Positions 1-10,710 of a stretch of 64,000 nt of DNA are shown here, piece after piece. Both the position numbers and the translations under genes were made by a program. This DNA is from Cycas panzhihuaensis. Taxonomy: Eukaryota > Cycadophyta. Below the pieces are notes generated by a model, which made no database searches, was not told the origin of the DNA, and worked only from the letters and a program-made list of their open reading frames with translations. Where the stretch lies: NCBI GenBank assembly GCA_023213395.1, contig CM041465.1, forward strand, positions 25,923,741-25,987,740, in the 5' to 3' direction. The number at the start of each line of letters is the position of its first letter. Positions within the stretch are counted from its first letter, which is position 1.

Positions 1-118
1 TATATTTTATCTAAGTTTTTAATCAAATCAACTTATATTTTATATTTCAAACACATAAATTTTATAAGCATCCCTACAATTATCTTTATTTTTCTCTCAT
101 ATTAAATTGATTTTAAAA

Positions 119-286
119 TGATTCATATATAAATATAATAAAATATATAAATAAAAGTAAAAATAATAAATCAAATTTATGTGGAGACCCCTTCTAAGAA
201 AAGTCATTTAAGTGACTTACGCAAATCATTAATCCAAAGTGAGTAAATATTTATAATCATACCACTAATATCAACACAAGTCAACA
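119..286 (-). repeat. LTR-like copy A of an outer, older element
   Basis: This stretch aligns over its length, with many differences, to 24280-24469. Both begin TGAT, share a block around ATTTATGTGG followed by A/G and ACCCCTT, and end GTC-A/G-ACA. Copia-1 inserted 8 bases to its right (TSD at 290-294). The orientation is inferred from a primer-binding-like site next to copy B. No TSD could be matched, so it may be a solo LTR. The 118 bases before it are AT-rich and hold nothing I recognise. Confidence 0.5.
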
Positions 287-294
287 TTAATTAT

Positions 295-585
295 CGATGG
301 AATTAGGGGATAGAGGGAGCAGAGAGAATGCATGAAAGGGTAAATCAACAATTTGATAGAATAGTGGTATTGATGAATACCAAGGTCTTCATAGCCCATG
401 AATATATAGGCAGGATGTAAGCAGGAAGTACTTAACATCTACTGCCAACTAGCATTAACAAACGCCATGCCAAAATAATTACCACTAATATCAAACAAAG
501 TCAACTAGGTACAACTATTGGTGCTAACATGATAACTCCACCAAACCCTAGGCTAATATGAGCCCTAATGGGTTTTATTCCAACA
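295..585 (-). repeat. Copia-1 3' LTR
   Basis: On the minus strand this LTR starts TGTTGGAATAA at 585, directly after a polypurine tract (complement of 586-597, which includes five consecutive G). It should end in CA at 295, but the plus-strand TG there has decayed to CG. A TATA-like CTATATATTC lies on the minus strand near 405. It aligns end to end with 22054-22339. Confidence 0.9.
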
Positions 586-687
586 TTTCTCCCCCATAAT
601 GCCTATTTAGGAAGACTCCAAGTTTATCTCTAAATTTGATCAACTTTATCCTGCTAAGTGCATTAGTGAATATGGCTACCACGTGTT
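575..687 (-). pseudogene. Copia-1 RNase H, C-terminal tail
   Basis: This is the last part of the Copia RNase H domain. The minus-strand reading gives the conserved Copia ending, with IFTNAL and KFRDKLGV, and runs into the polypurine tract; its stop codon lies inside the LTR. The upstream part of the same domain resumes at 10711 on the far side of Gypsy-1, whose target duplication CTTCT is at 688-692. In the family this tail follows the last catalytic region and ends the pol polyprotein. Confidence 0.8.
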
Positions 688-692
688 CTTCT

Positions 693-1402
693 TATTGACT
701 TAAATGTTTTCTCCCTGTGGCAAATCTTCACTTATCAAAGGCTTCCACTATAGTCTAGGGTGTATGCAAGTGGTCGACATACATATTCTTCATTTATCAA
801 GCCACATGAATCCATAAATAACATGCATTCCTCAATAAGTACATATAATTATTCATGCAACTCTCTTATTTTATTAGACAATAGTTAAGATTATATTATA
901 CAAGGTCTATTTAGTTTGATTGATCAACTATACTAGATCAAGTACTACTGGAATCACTAACTTGGATCTCACATCTATCTTAATGGACAGATATATTTAA
1001 ATGCCCTATCCATTCCTATGACAGAATGGTTGCATCTACAGTCACAACTGTCTATTCTTCTGAATGGATGCATGTTCATCCCTAATCCCTTTGTTAATAT
1101 TTAACCATTCTTTCATCGGTATGGTTGTCCACATATCACATCCATACCACAATTATTCCAATATGCTTATTGTGTTCCTTCTGCCCAATGTCTATTACTT
1201 TTGCCCAATGTATATTCCTTCTTTATTTGGTGCATTCCTCCTATATAGTATATGTTCCTGCGGTGGAATGGACTACATTTCTAATTATGTTCAATCTATT
1301 CCCTATCCCAAATACATGCCAATTGACTATTTTTCCAAAATGACCAATGGTTCTTTATCTATTCCTTTCCCTAAATGCACAGTGTCAAATATAATCACAA
1401 CA
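693..1402 (-). repeat. Gypsy-1 3' LTR
   Basis: Aligns throughout with 9985-10705. On the minus strand it begins TGTTGTGATT at 1402. The plus-strand TG expected at 693 has become TA, while the other copy keeps TG. Open frames inside it are shadows of the LTR sequence. Confidence 0.9.
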
Positions 1403-1997
1403 TCTATCTGGGGCCAACAAAATCCATTTTTTAAATTAAAATTTCAAAGTTCAATTTCTTTCTGCTTTCTTTCTTTCTCTTTTTCTCTCTTTATCTTAGT
1501 TTACCTGTAAGTCTTTGTTAGGTTCTTGTCAACATATCCTTGTTGTATTTATATTTATATTTTTTCCTTGATTTTCCTATGATTTTTCTCTTTTTTTTGC
1601 TTTTTGTTCTTTGTTTTTGTCCTCCCAATCTTATAATAGTTGAATTATGAATTATATCTTGTCTTTTTACTTAAGGTTGAAGCTGAGAAGCTTCTTTGTT
1701 TTGAAACTACTCACCATATCTCCATTTCCTCTCTCCTCTCCTCCCTCTCTTATTCCATTTTGCCTCTCTCAAGTCTCATTTTTTTTTTTTTATGAAAAAA
1801 AGGATTTTGGGTTTATGCTATACCTATTTCAAGACTTTGATCATCTCTACTTTGACCTATCACTTTACCCCTGTATCCTGGGTACTACTCGGCATAATAT
1901 TGATCTACTTTATCATTGGCTCTCCTGGTTGAATATGTAATGAGGGGGGATAAATATCTGGACATTATTGGAATAATAAAGCTAATAATACTGATGG
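1403..1997 (-). other. Gypsy-1 3' untranslated region
   Basis: No coding similarity is seen between the extra ORF and the 3' LTR. The plus strand is pyrimidine-rich at 1450-1500 and 1725-1795, so the transcript would be purine-rich there. A clean polypurine tract directly beside the LTR is not evident. Confidence 0.55.
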
Positions 1998-2633
1998 TCA
2001 TCTAAAGGGATGACTTTGGAGCTCCCCTAACTGTTGTTCAATATTGTAGACCAAAAACTCATACCAATTCACTCTATCATCGTCTCGTAGTGCCAACAGT
2101 AAGGGCATTAACCCTCTAGGAATATAAGTATATTTCTGATTTGAAAGGAACTTAGAGACTAGGATTTTGGTAGCCCATTATAACTTTTTGTCTACAATAT
2201 CAATAATTCGGATACCTCCAGAATAGACTTGAGTGTTTAGGGCACATAGTTCTCTTGTCCATGTCTCCCTATCTACTTTTGATTTTTTCATCACTATGGG
2301 GGTTTCTCCTTTGTTGGATAACTTTGTAACCTCATGGATTGTTGTCACATCTATCTTCACTTTTTCCCAATTCCATTTTATGGCTACGATAATCTCCTCC
2401 ATTATTTTGGGGTCCCAATATAAAGGAGGCATAATAACAAAATCATCCCATCTAGCTTGCTTAATCTTCTCCTTGAAATTTTCTAGTAATTCCTTGAATT
2501 CTACTTAGAGTTTTAGTAAGTAGGTCTCCTGAATACCTACAATCTTCATCTCTATGGATGCACATTCCTTGCTTCGAATGGTTGGGTAATCCAATCCTTT
2601 ACGGGTTGTATATGTCTCTACTCGTTCATACAT
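1998..2633 (-). pseudogene. Gypsy-1 extra ORF downstream of integrase, unknown function
   Basis: A single minus-strand frame of 212 codons starts ATG at 2633 and ends TGA at 1998-2000. It has two internal stops (near 2507 and at 2178-2180). The composition is protein-like: charged helical stretches, a tryptophan-rich segment with RWDDFVIMPPLYW, and a C-terminal part reading RVNWYEFLVYNIEQQL. Integrase ends at about 3057, so this is a third ORF separated from pol by about 420 bases with nothing recognised. The WYEFLVYNI-type ending recalls the uncharacterised helical 'plant transposon protein' or mobile-domain families found in some plant Gypsy elements. That is a resemblance from memory, not a match. 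A diverged relative of its middle part occurs at 22345-22544. Confidence 0.6.
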
Positions 2634-3056
2634 TCAAATGATGGAATGATTCTAGGGTTTCTTCCTTTATAAATTTCTTTTTTCTATCCATTCAGGTTGT
2701 ATTCCTATTTAGGAATGCATATTATTCAATCTATTCTCTTTTTGGAATAGTTTCCTTTTCTGATTGGTTTCTGTCTTGTCCATTCCTTAGGAGGAACTTA
2801 TCATCTTCTAAGAGTTCTTTTTGACTAGTTACATTCTTAATTTAGGATGTAAGGTGTATTTTGCTTGGACTTTTATCTAGATGTATGAATTTTCATGAGT
2901 TACAATTAGTTTTTCTTCATTTTTTAATTTTTTTGTAAGGATTTTTATATTTATGTACCAATGTAGACCAATGGTGTCGATACTAAGACAACTTCAGTTG
3001 TCTTACAATTTTACGCAATACATATGATACATCCAGTTGACTCACACTAGAGTTAA

Positions 3057-5800
3057 TGGTGATACCTCTTCAATCTACTATCGTTGACTAGGGTAGGAAA
3101 TTTGTATCCATTCATGTCACTTAGTTGAAGTAATCCATTATGGTATACATTTTCCACCTAATGCGGTCCCAATTGTCTTGTCTTTAATTTCCCAAGATGG
3201 TTATGGAATTTACTATCATATAATAGTACTTATTCTCTTTCCTTGAACTAAAGGTATTAAAGATGGCAGTCATGACATGCCTTTTGCCTCATTTTTTTAA
3301 TTTCCTATAGCCATTTTGATTTTTGTATTAGATGGGTTAGCTATCATAAGCATTCCCATAGAGATTTGGTATCGTCCAACCCACAAGCCAAGGCAACCAT
3401 TAAATTGGGTATCTAAAATTCAATAAGGAGTATGGATTCTACCCTGTATACGAACTTAGATGGGGTATGTCTTGTGGCTTGCTTATGAGTAGTACAAAAT
3501 ACCCATAGGACCGATGGTAGCTTTTTCATCCAATTAGATATATTAATGCCGCATACTTTCTATAGATAGTTCTCTAAGATTTTATTGGAACTTTTCACTT
3601 GTCCATTTACACGTGGATAGTATGGCGTGGATTTATGATGTGTGATCATGAATGTTTCTATTAGTTCTTTAATCACTTCATTAAGGAAATAGGCTCCTTG
3701 ATCACTGATTAACTTGATAGGACATCTGAACTTGGTGATAATAATTTCATAAAGAAACCTAGTTATACTGGTTGAATCTACTTTTCTTGGTAGCCATGCT
3801 TCTATCAATTTTATGGTATAATCCATGGCTACTATAGTAAAATATGCTTGGGTATATCTGGCTATTAATTTAATGGGTCTAATGAAGTCGAGACCCCATT
3901 TCTCAAAGGGTGCCAAGGGGAGAATTTATTTTAAAGGATTAAAATCTCGTTTATTGGGCATCCCTACCCTTTGTAAATAATCACATCTTTTAACCTAATC
4001 TCTTACATCTTTAAATATGGTTGGCTACCAAAATCCTATGGTTAAGATTTTTCTTTGCATATTCTTTGTTCCTGTGTGTCCTCTGGCAACACCCTTATGA
4101 GCTTGAGATATTACATGATTTATCTCATGCAGGTGAATACATCGACATAAAACATCATTAGGCCCTACTTGATATAACTCTCTCCTAATTAATTGGTAAG
4201 GCTCTACTTTCCTTACTAAGTTTCATATTTGTACTTTATCCATGGTTAATGGACATTGCCCTATAACTAGAAATTCTATTATGTTTTGGTACCATTCCAT
4301 GGGGATTGATTCCACATTGAAGAGTGCTTCATCTAGAAAGTCATTTAGAACTCCAACAACCTTTTTGCCATTGTGTATTCTAGAGAGTTGGTCAAGAATA
4401 ATATGAGCTTTCCCCAATTTTACTATAATCTAAAAGATAAACTCTTAGAATAGCATCAACCAGTGACTAATATACCCTCTCAATAATGGTTTATTCACTA
4501 AGTATATAAGTGCTTGATGATCTACATAAAATATAAAAGGGTTTACTAATAAATAGTGGCAAAATTTTCGTAAGGCATACACTATTCCAAGTCCTTCCCT
4601 CTCTATCATTGTATAATTTTGCTTACCTTTAGTTAATTTATAATTAGTGAAGTATATAGGTCTATCCATATTATTATCCCCTAGTTGTACCAGAACACAC
4701 CTAATTGTGTACTAGGAGGCATCTACATACACATAGAATATTTTGTTCTAATCTAGGAAATGTAATACAGGAGTTGATTCTATGATGTGCTTTAAGGTTT
4801 CAAATACTTTCTGTTGATCTAGCCCCCAATGTTAACCCATTTCTTTTTTTAGAAGGTCTTCCAGTGGTCCTATTATTTAAGCATAACCTTTCACAAATTT
4901 TCAATGATATCTTGTTAGCCCTAGAAATCCTTTTACTTGTTTATGATTCTAAGGTTGGGGAAAATGTAATATGGCTACAATCTTCATTAGATTGGTCATT
5001 AGCCCTTCCATACTTATGACATATCCTAAAAGGTTGCTAAAGGGTACCAAGAAGGTGTATTTTTCTAGGTTCAGATACAACTTGTTTTCTTTACAAGTTT
5101 GTAACATTATTCTTAGGTTTTCCATATGATTTTTCATCACCCCATATAAAGTTTAGTCATCCAAGAATATAACCACTATTTTCTCAATCGAGTTTTTGAA
5201 TATATTGAGTATTATCCATTAAAAGGTTGTTGCAGCATTCGTGAGGCCAAATGGCATGACTCCATATGCATATGTTTCCCATTCGATTATAAACGTGGTT
5301 TTATGTTGATCTTTAGGTATAATACTCACCTAATTATAACCACTAAATATATCTATAAAGAAGTATACTTATTTTCCTCCCAGATCTTAATAACTGCGTG
5401 TATTTGAGGTTGAGCGGAGAAAGCGTTGCAGATTGCGGTTTCTAAGATTTATTTTATGAAAGGAATGGAAAATGGATCCTTTTTAGTGACTTCCTTCAAC
5501 TATTAATAGTCTACACATACTTAAATTTTCCTATTCTTTTTAGGTACAACCACAACAAAACTTATGCAATCACTATATTTAATTTCGTATATGTATCTAG
5601 CTTCTAACATCTTATCTAATTATTCTTTTACTCTTTCTTTATACTTTGGGTTCATCTTATAGGGTCTCTGATTCATAGGTTTTGCTCCTTTAATTAAATC
5701 GATGTGGTACATCCCAATTTCAACTAGGATTCCCTTAAGGTCTTTGTAGGACCAAGCAAAAATTATCCTAGTATTCTTTGAATAGTGCTTGGGACTCTGC
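3057..5800 (-). pseudogene. Gypsy-1 RT, RNase H and integrase
   Basis: This is the polymerase part of pol. RT lies at about 5800-4950: the minus strand shows FSGYNQV, MPFGLTNA and the active-site block FLDD near 5160, followed by an in-frame stop. RNase H is near 4669-4380 with DRPIYFTNYKL, an MIEREGLGIVYAL helix and DHQALIYL; the usual first Asp (DAS) reads TNY. Integrase lies at 4200-3560, with GLDFIRPI and SDQGAYF supplying the two Asp. The third catalytic residue is changed: GQVKSSNK has Lys where Glu is expected. The integrase C-terminus continues, with stops, to about 3057. Frames change repeatedly. It cannot encode a working polyprotein. Confidence 0.85.
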
Positions 5801-7560
5801 CATTATTTTTTCATCCTAATAGTTATGAATCATAATATTCTTAGGGTTTGTTTTTAACCCAAGGTTAGTTTGAGTCATCTTAGGTTCTCCCTATTACTTC
5901 TCTCCCCCCACTAGATGAACAAGTATATCTTCTATGTCCCTTTATTCATACCTCAATTCTATATATTCTAGAAGTAAGTTTCCAACTTCTTCCTCTTTCT
6001 CCCTTTTCTTTATGATTACTATCTTTTGTGTCTTTAATATTTTCAATTAACATTAAATTCTTCTCTACCTTTCTACTTATATCCCTTATGTTTTTTAATA
6101 CTTTATATATGATTTGATTATTGGAATAATATGAAAAGTCTTGGATAAATGAATGTTCTATTTCTTCCTATATTACTTGTTAGAGTTGTTCTTGTTTTAG
6201 GAGCCCTATTTTTGTTAAGGTTCCTAAGGTATGGATGAAAAGGGGGATCTAGTATAGTTTAGGAATACTCCAATGTTTCCATTATTTTCTATACCTAAGG
6301 AGATGCTTAATAGGGCATTCTCCTACTAAGAATTCAGTGATTATCAAGTTTTGAGGTGGATCAAACCTAAGTCTAAAGGTTGGTTATAGGTTTTCCAATG
6401 TTTGAAAGGTACGGTAATGGGCTATGTACCACCACCATGCATTATCCTAGAAGAAGATTACAAAATTGGTAGCCCATTATGTTTTATCTAAAATCTTGCA
6501 TTGCAACTAATATTCCATACATTGGATTAAGTGTTTTGTACCCTCTATTCTCTTGCCTGAAAATATAGGTATTTGTTTTTGCCTTACGGTTCTATCTTTT
6601 GGTATAAGTTATATGGGGTGGGCAAATTTTGTTACCTTTTAAAGGCTATCCTCAAGTTTAATTTCACTAGGGGGGTTTAGAAAGAGATTTTAGTAAGTCT
6701 AAGGAAGAATTATGGTTAGAGATAGAATATTCTACCTCAACTTATTGGTTTTTGGTAGAGGGATTTGGAAGGATATCCTCAGAGTTAAAAGGAAGATTGG
6801 CCAAATCTTCTAAATTGGGGATGGGGGCTAGGGCTGCGGGGTTGAGAAGGAAGTAAGGGTGGGGATGGGATGAATGAGAGTTTGTAGGAGTGATCAAATT
6901 TACATACATTTTATTTTTCAATTGAAATTTTACTTTTAGTAAACTATTCTCTAATGGTTTTTTAAGGTTCTTGGCACACATATAATCTAAATTATTATTA
7001 TTCTATTTGTTATCAATTGAAAAATATTTTGATAATAAATTATATAAAAATGAAGAGGGTTGAACTTCATATGAGTTGTCCATCCAATATCAGACCATAT
7101 TATTAATCTCTTCTTCATCAGATGATGCTTCAGATGGTAGCTCTCCATAAATGTTAGGTTCATACTCTTGGGCATCATTCATATAATTGTTCTCTTATGT
7201 TATGTGATATAAATTAGCTTCATTGAAAGTGGAAGAAGTCTCTTAGGTGGCAATCATCGTACTGGATGCATCATCTAGAATAACTTCCACTATATACTTT
7301 CCTTTTGCCAACATAGGGAGAATGACCTTATTTCCTCTATCTATAAGGGTGAATATCACATCTTTCCATCTTTGTAAATACTCAATTTGATATAACCATG
7401 ATCTTCCTAATAATGTTAGATAGGTGACCATGTCTTTAATAGCATCCATAATTGTGAAATCAATGAAAACGATAATTCCAACCATGTTCACTTGAATGCT
7501 TTCTAGTTGCCCCACTAGTTTAACTAGTAGTTTGTTGGCCAACTTCAATGAATAATTCAT
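5801..7560 (-). pseudogene. Gypsy-1 protease and protease-RT linker
   Basis: Protease-like sequence is at 7560-7243 on the minus strand. YLTLLGRSWL matches the conserved second half of plant Gypsy proteases (LLGRPWL); the catalytic D-S/T-G loop is not readable. The linker to RT (about 7240-5800) is low-complexity with acidic and Pro-rich pieces, for example PNLEDLANLPFNSEDI near 6800. The region separates gag from RT as expected. Many stops are present. Confidence 0.6.
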
Positions 7561-9970
7561 TAGTGCTAATCGTGGGCTCTTTAGTTTCTTCTATATTTGG
7601 GTTGGGAAGACATTTACAATTATTCCTCCATCCATAATAATGTCTTTGAGGTTTACTTTGAAAATATTGATATCCACTTAAGGATCCAAGTCACTAGATA
7701 GTTTAATCTTATGTAAACTTCTATAAGCTTTCTTTGGGTGTATCTCCCCTCCTTTGATCTATTCGATGACTTTTCCTAATGGAATGGTTAAGTTTAATTG
7801 GTTAACCAAATCTTCCATAAGTATTAATTTCTATAGAAGTTTTTTTGTTTTAGGGTTTTCTTTTGGTTCTCTGTTAATGTTTGTTCCTTTATTTTCTTAT
7901 TCCTCCTTTGGTATACTTACTTCACTTCTGGTTTCCCTAAGGGTAGTGATTTGAGTCCTTCCTCTTGTGAGACTTCTTTTGATACTTTTTTTATAGAAGC
8001 AAAGTAATAAATTTCTATTTTGGGATTAGGATAATCTTTTTCTCCTTCATTTCTCTGATTCTACAAGTTAACATTCTTTGGAGACCCAGGTATAACTATT
8101 ACCCCATTTAAGGCCTTACCCTTGCCTTTGCACTCCTCAGTAATATGAGTGCTTGGACCACAATTCTTATATAAGTATGGGCATTCTTTCTAAATCTTCA
8201 CTACCAGACAATTTGACTTCTAGTGTCTATATGTTAAATATATCAAGCATCTACCCAATGGATTCTCTGGTTGGGTCCTCATTGTGTAGATTATATAAGT
8301 ATTCACATTATTTCTCCCTCACCCTCTCCCTTGGGTATTGGAACCTCTGGTATTGAAGTAACAATCCTATGTATTATGTGTTCCTTAGTCATAGATATGG
8401 TACCAAGCATTTTATTTACAGTTTCTCATGTTACATTCATACTCCTTTGTGGTGACAATGTTTTCTTCACAAATATAACACCATTTCTCAATCGGGGTTC
8501 TTTACCCTGATGTTTATTGGAATCCTTTCTAAGGCCATCCTGGTGTTGTAATTTTAGCATGGCCACCTCTTTTCTTAGGGCTTTTACTTATGTGCTTTCC
8601 TCTATCATGGTCATTAAGAATAAAGGTCTATTCAAATCCTCTATCTTCAATTCATTAATTTCTTCCTACAATCTTAGCACCAAGGGGCCATATACTATCC
8701 TCTTATTATCAATTTCTTTTTCAAAGTCCAAGGCTAACTCTTGCATACGCTTATATAATTTCATTGGATGGGATACCATTTCATTCCTTAGCTTAGCATT
8801 TAGTCCATTCATGAAGAAAGTATGCATGTTTAAATTTGTGATCTTCTCATTATTAGTTATGGTGGTAGCAATCATGTTTATTCTACTAATATAGGTCATG
8901 ACAGACTCTCTTGGATTTTGTTGTATCTCCCTTAGTGTTAACTCTATAATATCATTGTTTCTATATTTTAAAAATATTATTTCAAACTCCTTTTTTATTC
9001 CACTCCATGATTTGTGTTGGTCCAGTTATTTATACCACGCCAATGGTACACCTCTTAGTGAATATGTAAACCTCTCTTTAATTTCATCTCCATCCATGAT
9101 TTTTTTGAGATTAATTAATTTCTAGAATAAATATATATATTTTACAGCATCGATTAAATCATCCAAGATGAGTTTCTCAAATTTCCCTATGCTACGCTAT
9201 TATAGACCTATCTTTCTTCTCTTCCCTTTAAGGTGGGGTTGTTACCTTTACTTTGGGGAACTTTTTGTAAAGTCTTCTTAGTGGAATCTCTTCCCTTCCA
9301 TTTTCCTTCTTGAATAAAGGATTATGTATCAATGATTTTAGTTGAATAATCCCTACTACTCCTGGTATTTCTACCACTACTAGAGTTGTTATTATGTATG
9401 ATTGATCCCTACTTCCTTCTAGTGGATCTTTAAAAGGCTGTCTAATCAAATGATTTTTCTAATATGCTTGGGGACCTTCTTCCACATTTTCCTCATTGCC
9501 ACTCAAGTCCTTTAGATTAGATTCCAAGCTTTATTATGTCTCGAGGTTATTTATTTCTTCCTCCTCTTGTTTCATATCCTTTCCTTCATTATAATATTTT
9601 CTTAGAGAAGGTGTGATTGTCATGGGCTCTCCTTAGCCTCTATTTTCTATTCCCCATGGTGTTTGGGCTCCACTTGTATTAGATCCTTCCACTGACTCAT
9701 TTTGGTCTTCTTTCTTCTTAACACTTAATCTCCTTACTCTCCTTATGTTCTTTTCTTGGGACCATCTTAAGGTTTTATGCCTGCTTGATTCTAGTATCTC
9801 TTAAGGTTTTGCTTGTGACTCCTCTACCTTCAAAGGCTATTTTGGTGGCATTGGAAGGTCCCCCTAGCTGTTTAGGCTTAGTTAAAGCCTACCATCACTG
9901 TGACAACTAGGGTGACTTATTTTTTACACATGAATTTTTTGGTTTTACTTCCCTCCGCTTAGTAGACTTA
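7561..9970 (-). pseudogene. Gypsy-1 gag region and leader
   Basis: A gag-type helical segment is readable at 8899-8666 on the minus strand, with FFMNGLNAKLRNEM and YKRMQELALDFEKE. This is the usual plant Gypsy retrotrans_gag style (a short loop then a helix ending in 'LA..FE'). Coiled, charged sequence continues to about 8500 and a basic stretch lies at 9449-9228. No intact zinc knuckle could be traced. Short frames broken by stops cover the rest, and the final few hundred bases before 9970 are probably untranslated leader. Confidence 0.6.
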
Positions 9971-9983
9971 GGCAACATAACCA
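9971..9983 (-). other. Gypsy-1 primer-binding site, decayed tRNA-Asp type
   Basis: On the minus strand this reads TGGTTATGTTGCC, one base from the end of the 5' LTR. The plant Asp-tRNA primer site is TGGCGCCGTTGCC; all four differences fall in the CG-rich centre, and most are changes to T or A expected from loss of methylated cytosines. Confidence 0.65.
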
Positions 9984-9984
9984 A

Positions 9985-10705
9985 TGTTGACTTAAATGTT
10001 TACTCCTTATTATAAATCTTCACTTAGCAAGGGTTTCCATTATAGTCTAGTGTGTGTACAAGTGGTCAACATGTATATTCTTCATTTATCAAGCCATACA
10101 AGTCCACAAATAACATATATTCCTCATGCATTCCTCAATAAGTACACATAATTATTTACGTGAGTCTTTTATTTTCTTAGACAATAGTCCAGATTACATT
10201 ATATAAGGTTTATTTGGTATGACTAGTCAACCATTCCAGATCAGGTACTGCTAGAATCACTAACTTAACTCTCACATCCATCCTAATAGATGGATATGTT
10301 TAAATACATTATTTATTCCTGTCACAAAATAGTTGTGTCTACAATCGTAAATGTCTATTCTTCTGAATAGACACTTGTTCATTCCTAATCCCTTTGTTAA
10401 TCTTTAACCATTCTTCCATCTGTACAGTTGTCCATGTGTAATATCTGTACTACAACCGTTCTAATATACTTGCTACATTCCTTTTGCCCAGTGTTTGTTC
10501 CTTCTGTTCAACATCTATTTCTTCTCTATTTGGTGCATTCATATTGCATAATATCTGTTCCCATGGTGGAATAGACTATATTTCTAGCTCTCTTCCATCT
10601 ATTCCCTATCCCAAATACATGCCAATTGACTCTATTGCCAAAATAACCAATGGTTTTTCATTCATTCCTTTCCCTGAATGCATGGTATCAAATATAATCA
10701 TAACA
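9985..10705 (-). repeat. Gypsy-1 5' LTR
   Basis: Partner of 693-1402. It starts TG on the plus strand at 9985, ends ACA at 10705, and is followed by the target duplication CTTCT. Confidence 0.9.
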
Positions 10706-10710
10706 CTTCT

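Larger units (their letters stand above)
693..10705 (-). mobile_element. Gypsy-1, complete but decayed Ty3/Gypsy element
   Basis: LTRs at 693-1402 and 9985-10705 enclose, on the minus strand, gag, protease, RT, RNase H, integrase and then an extra ORF. This is the Gypsy order. The 5-bp duplication CTTCT flanks it at 688-692 and 10706-10710. A degenerate primer-binding site is at 9971-9983. The element is 10,013 bp and sits inside the RNase H tail of Copia-1. LTRs differ by very roughly 18-20% by eye. Nearly every domain has several stops. The tRNA-Asp-like primer site suggests the Athila/Tat side of plant Gypsy elements, which is an inference. Confidence 0.93.

Noticed and set aside
1064-1510. 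148-codon plus-strand frame, Ser/Phe/Tyr-rich with a hydrophobic end.
   Set aside because: Lies almost wholly within the Gypsy-1 LTR on the opposite strand; its relative at 10484-10714 is the other LTR.
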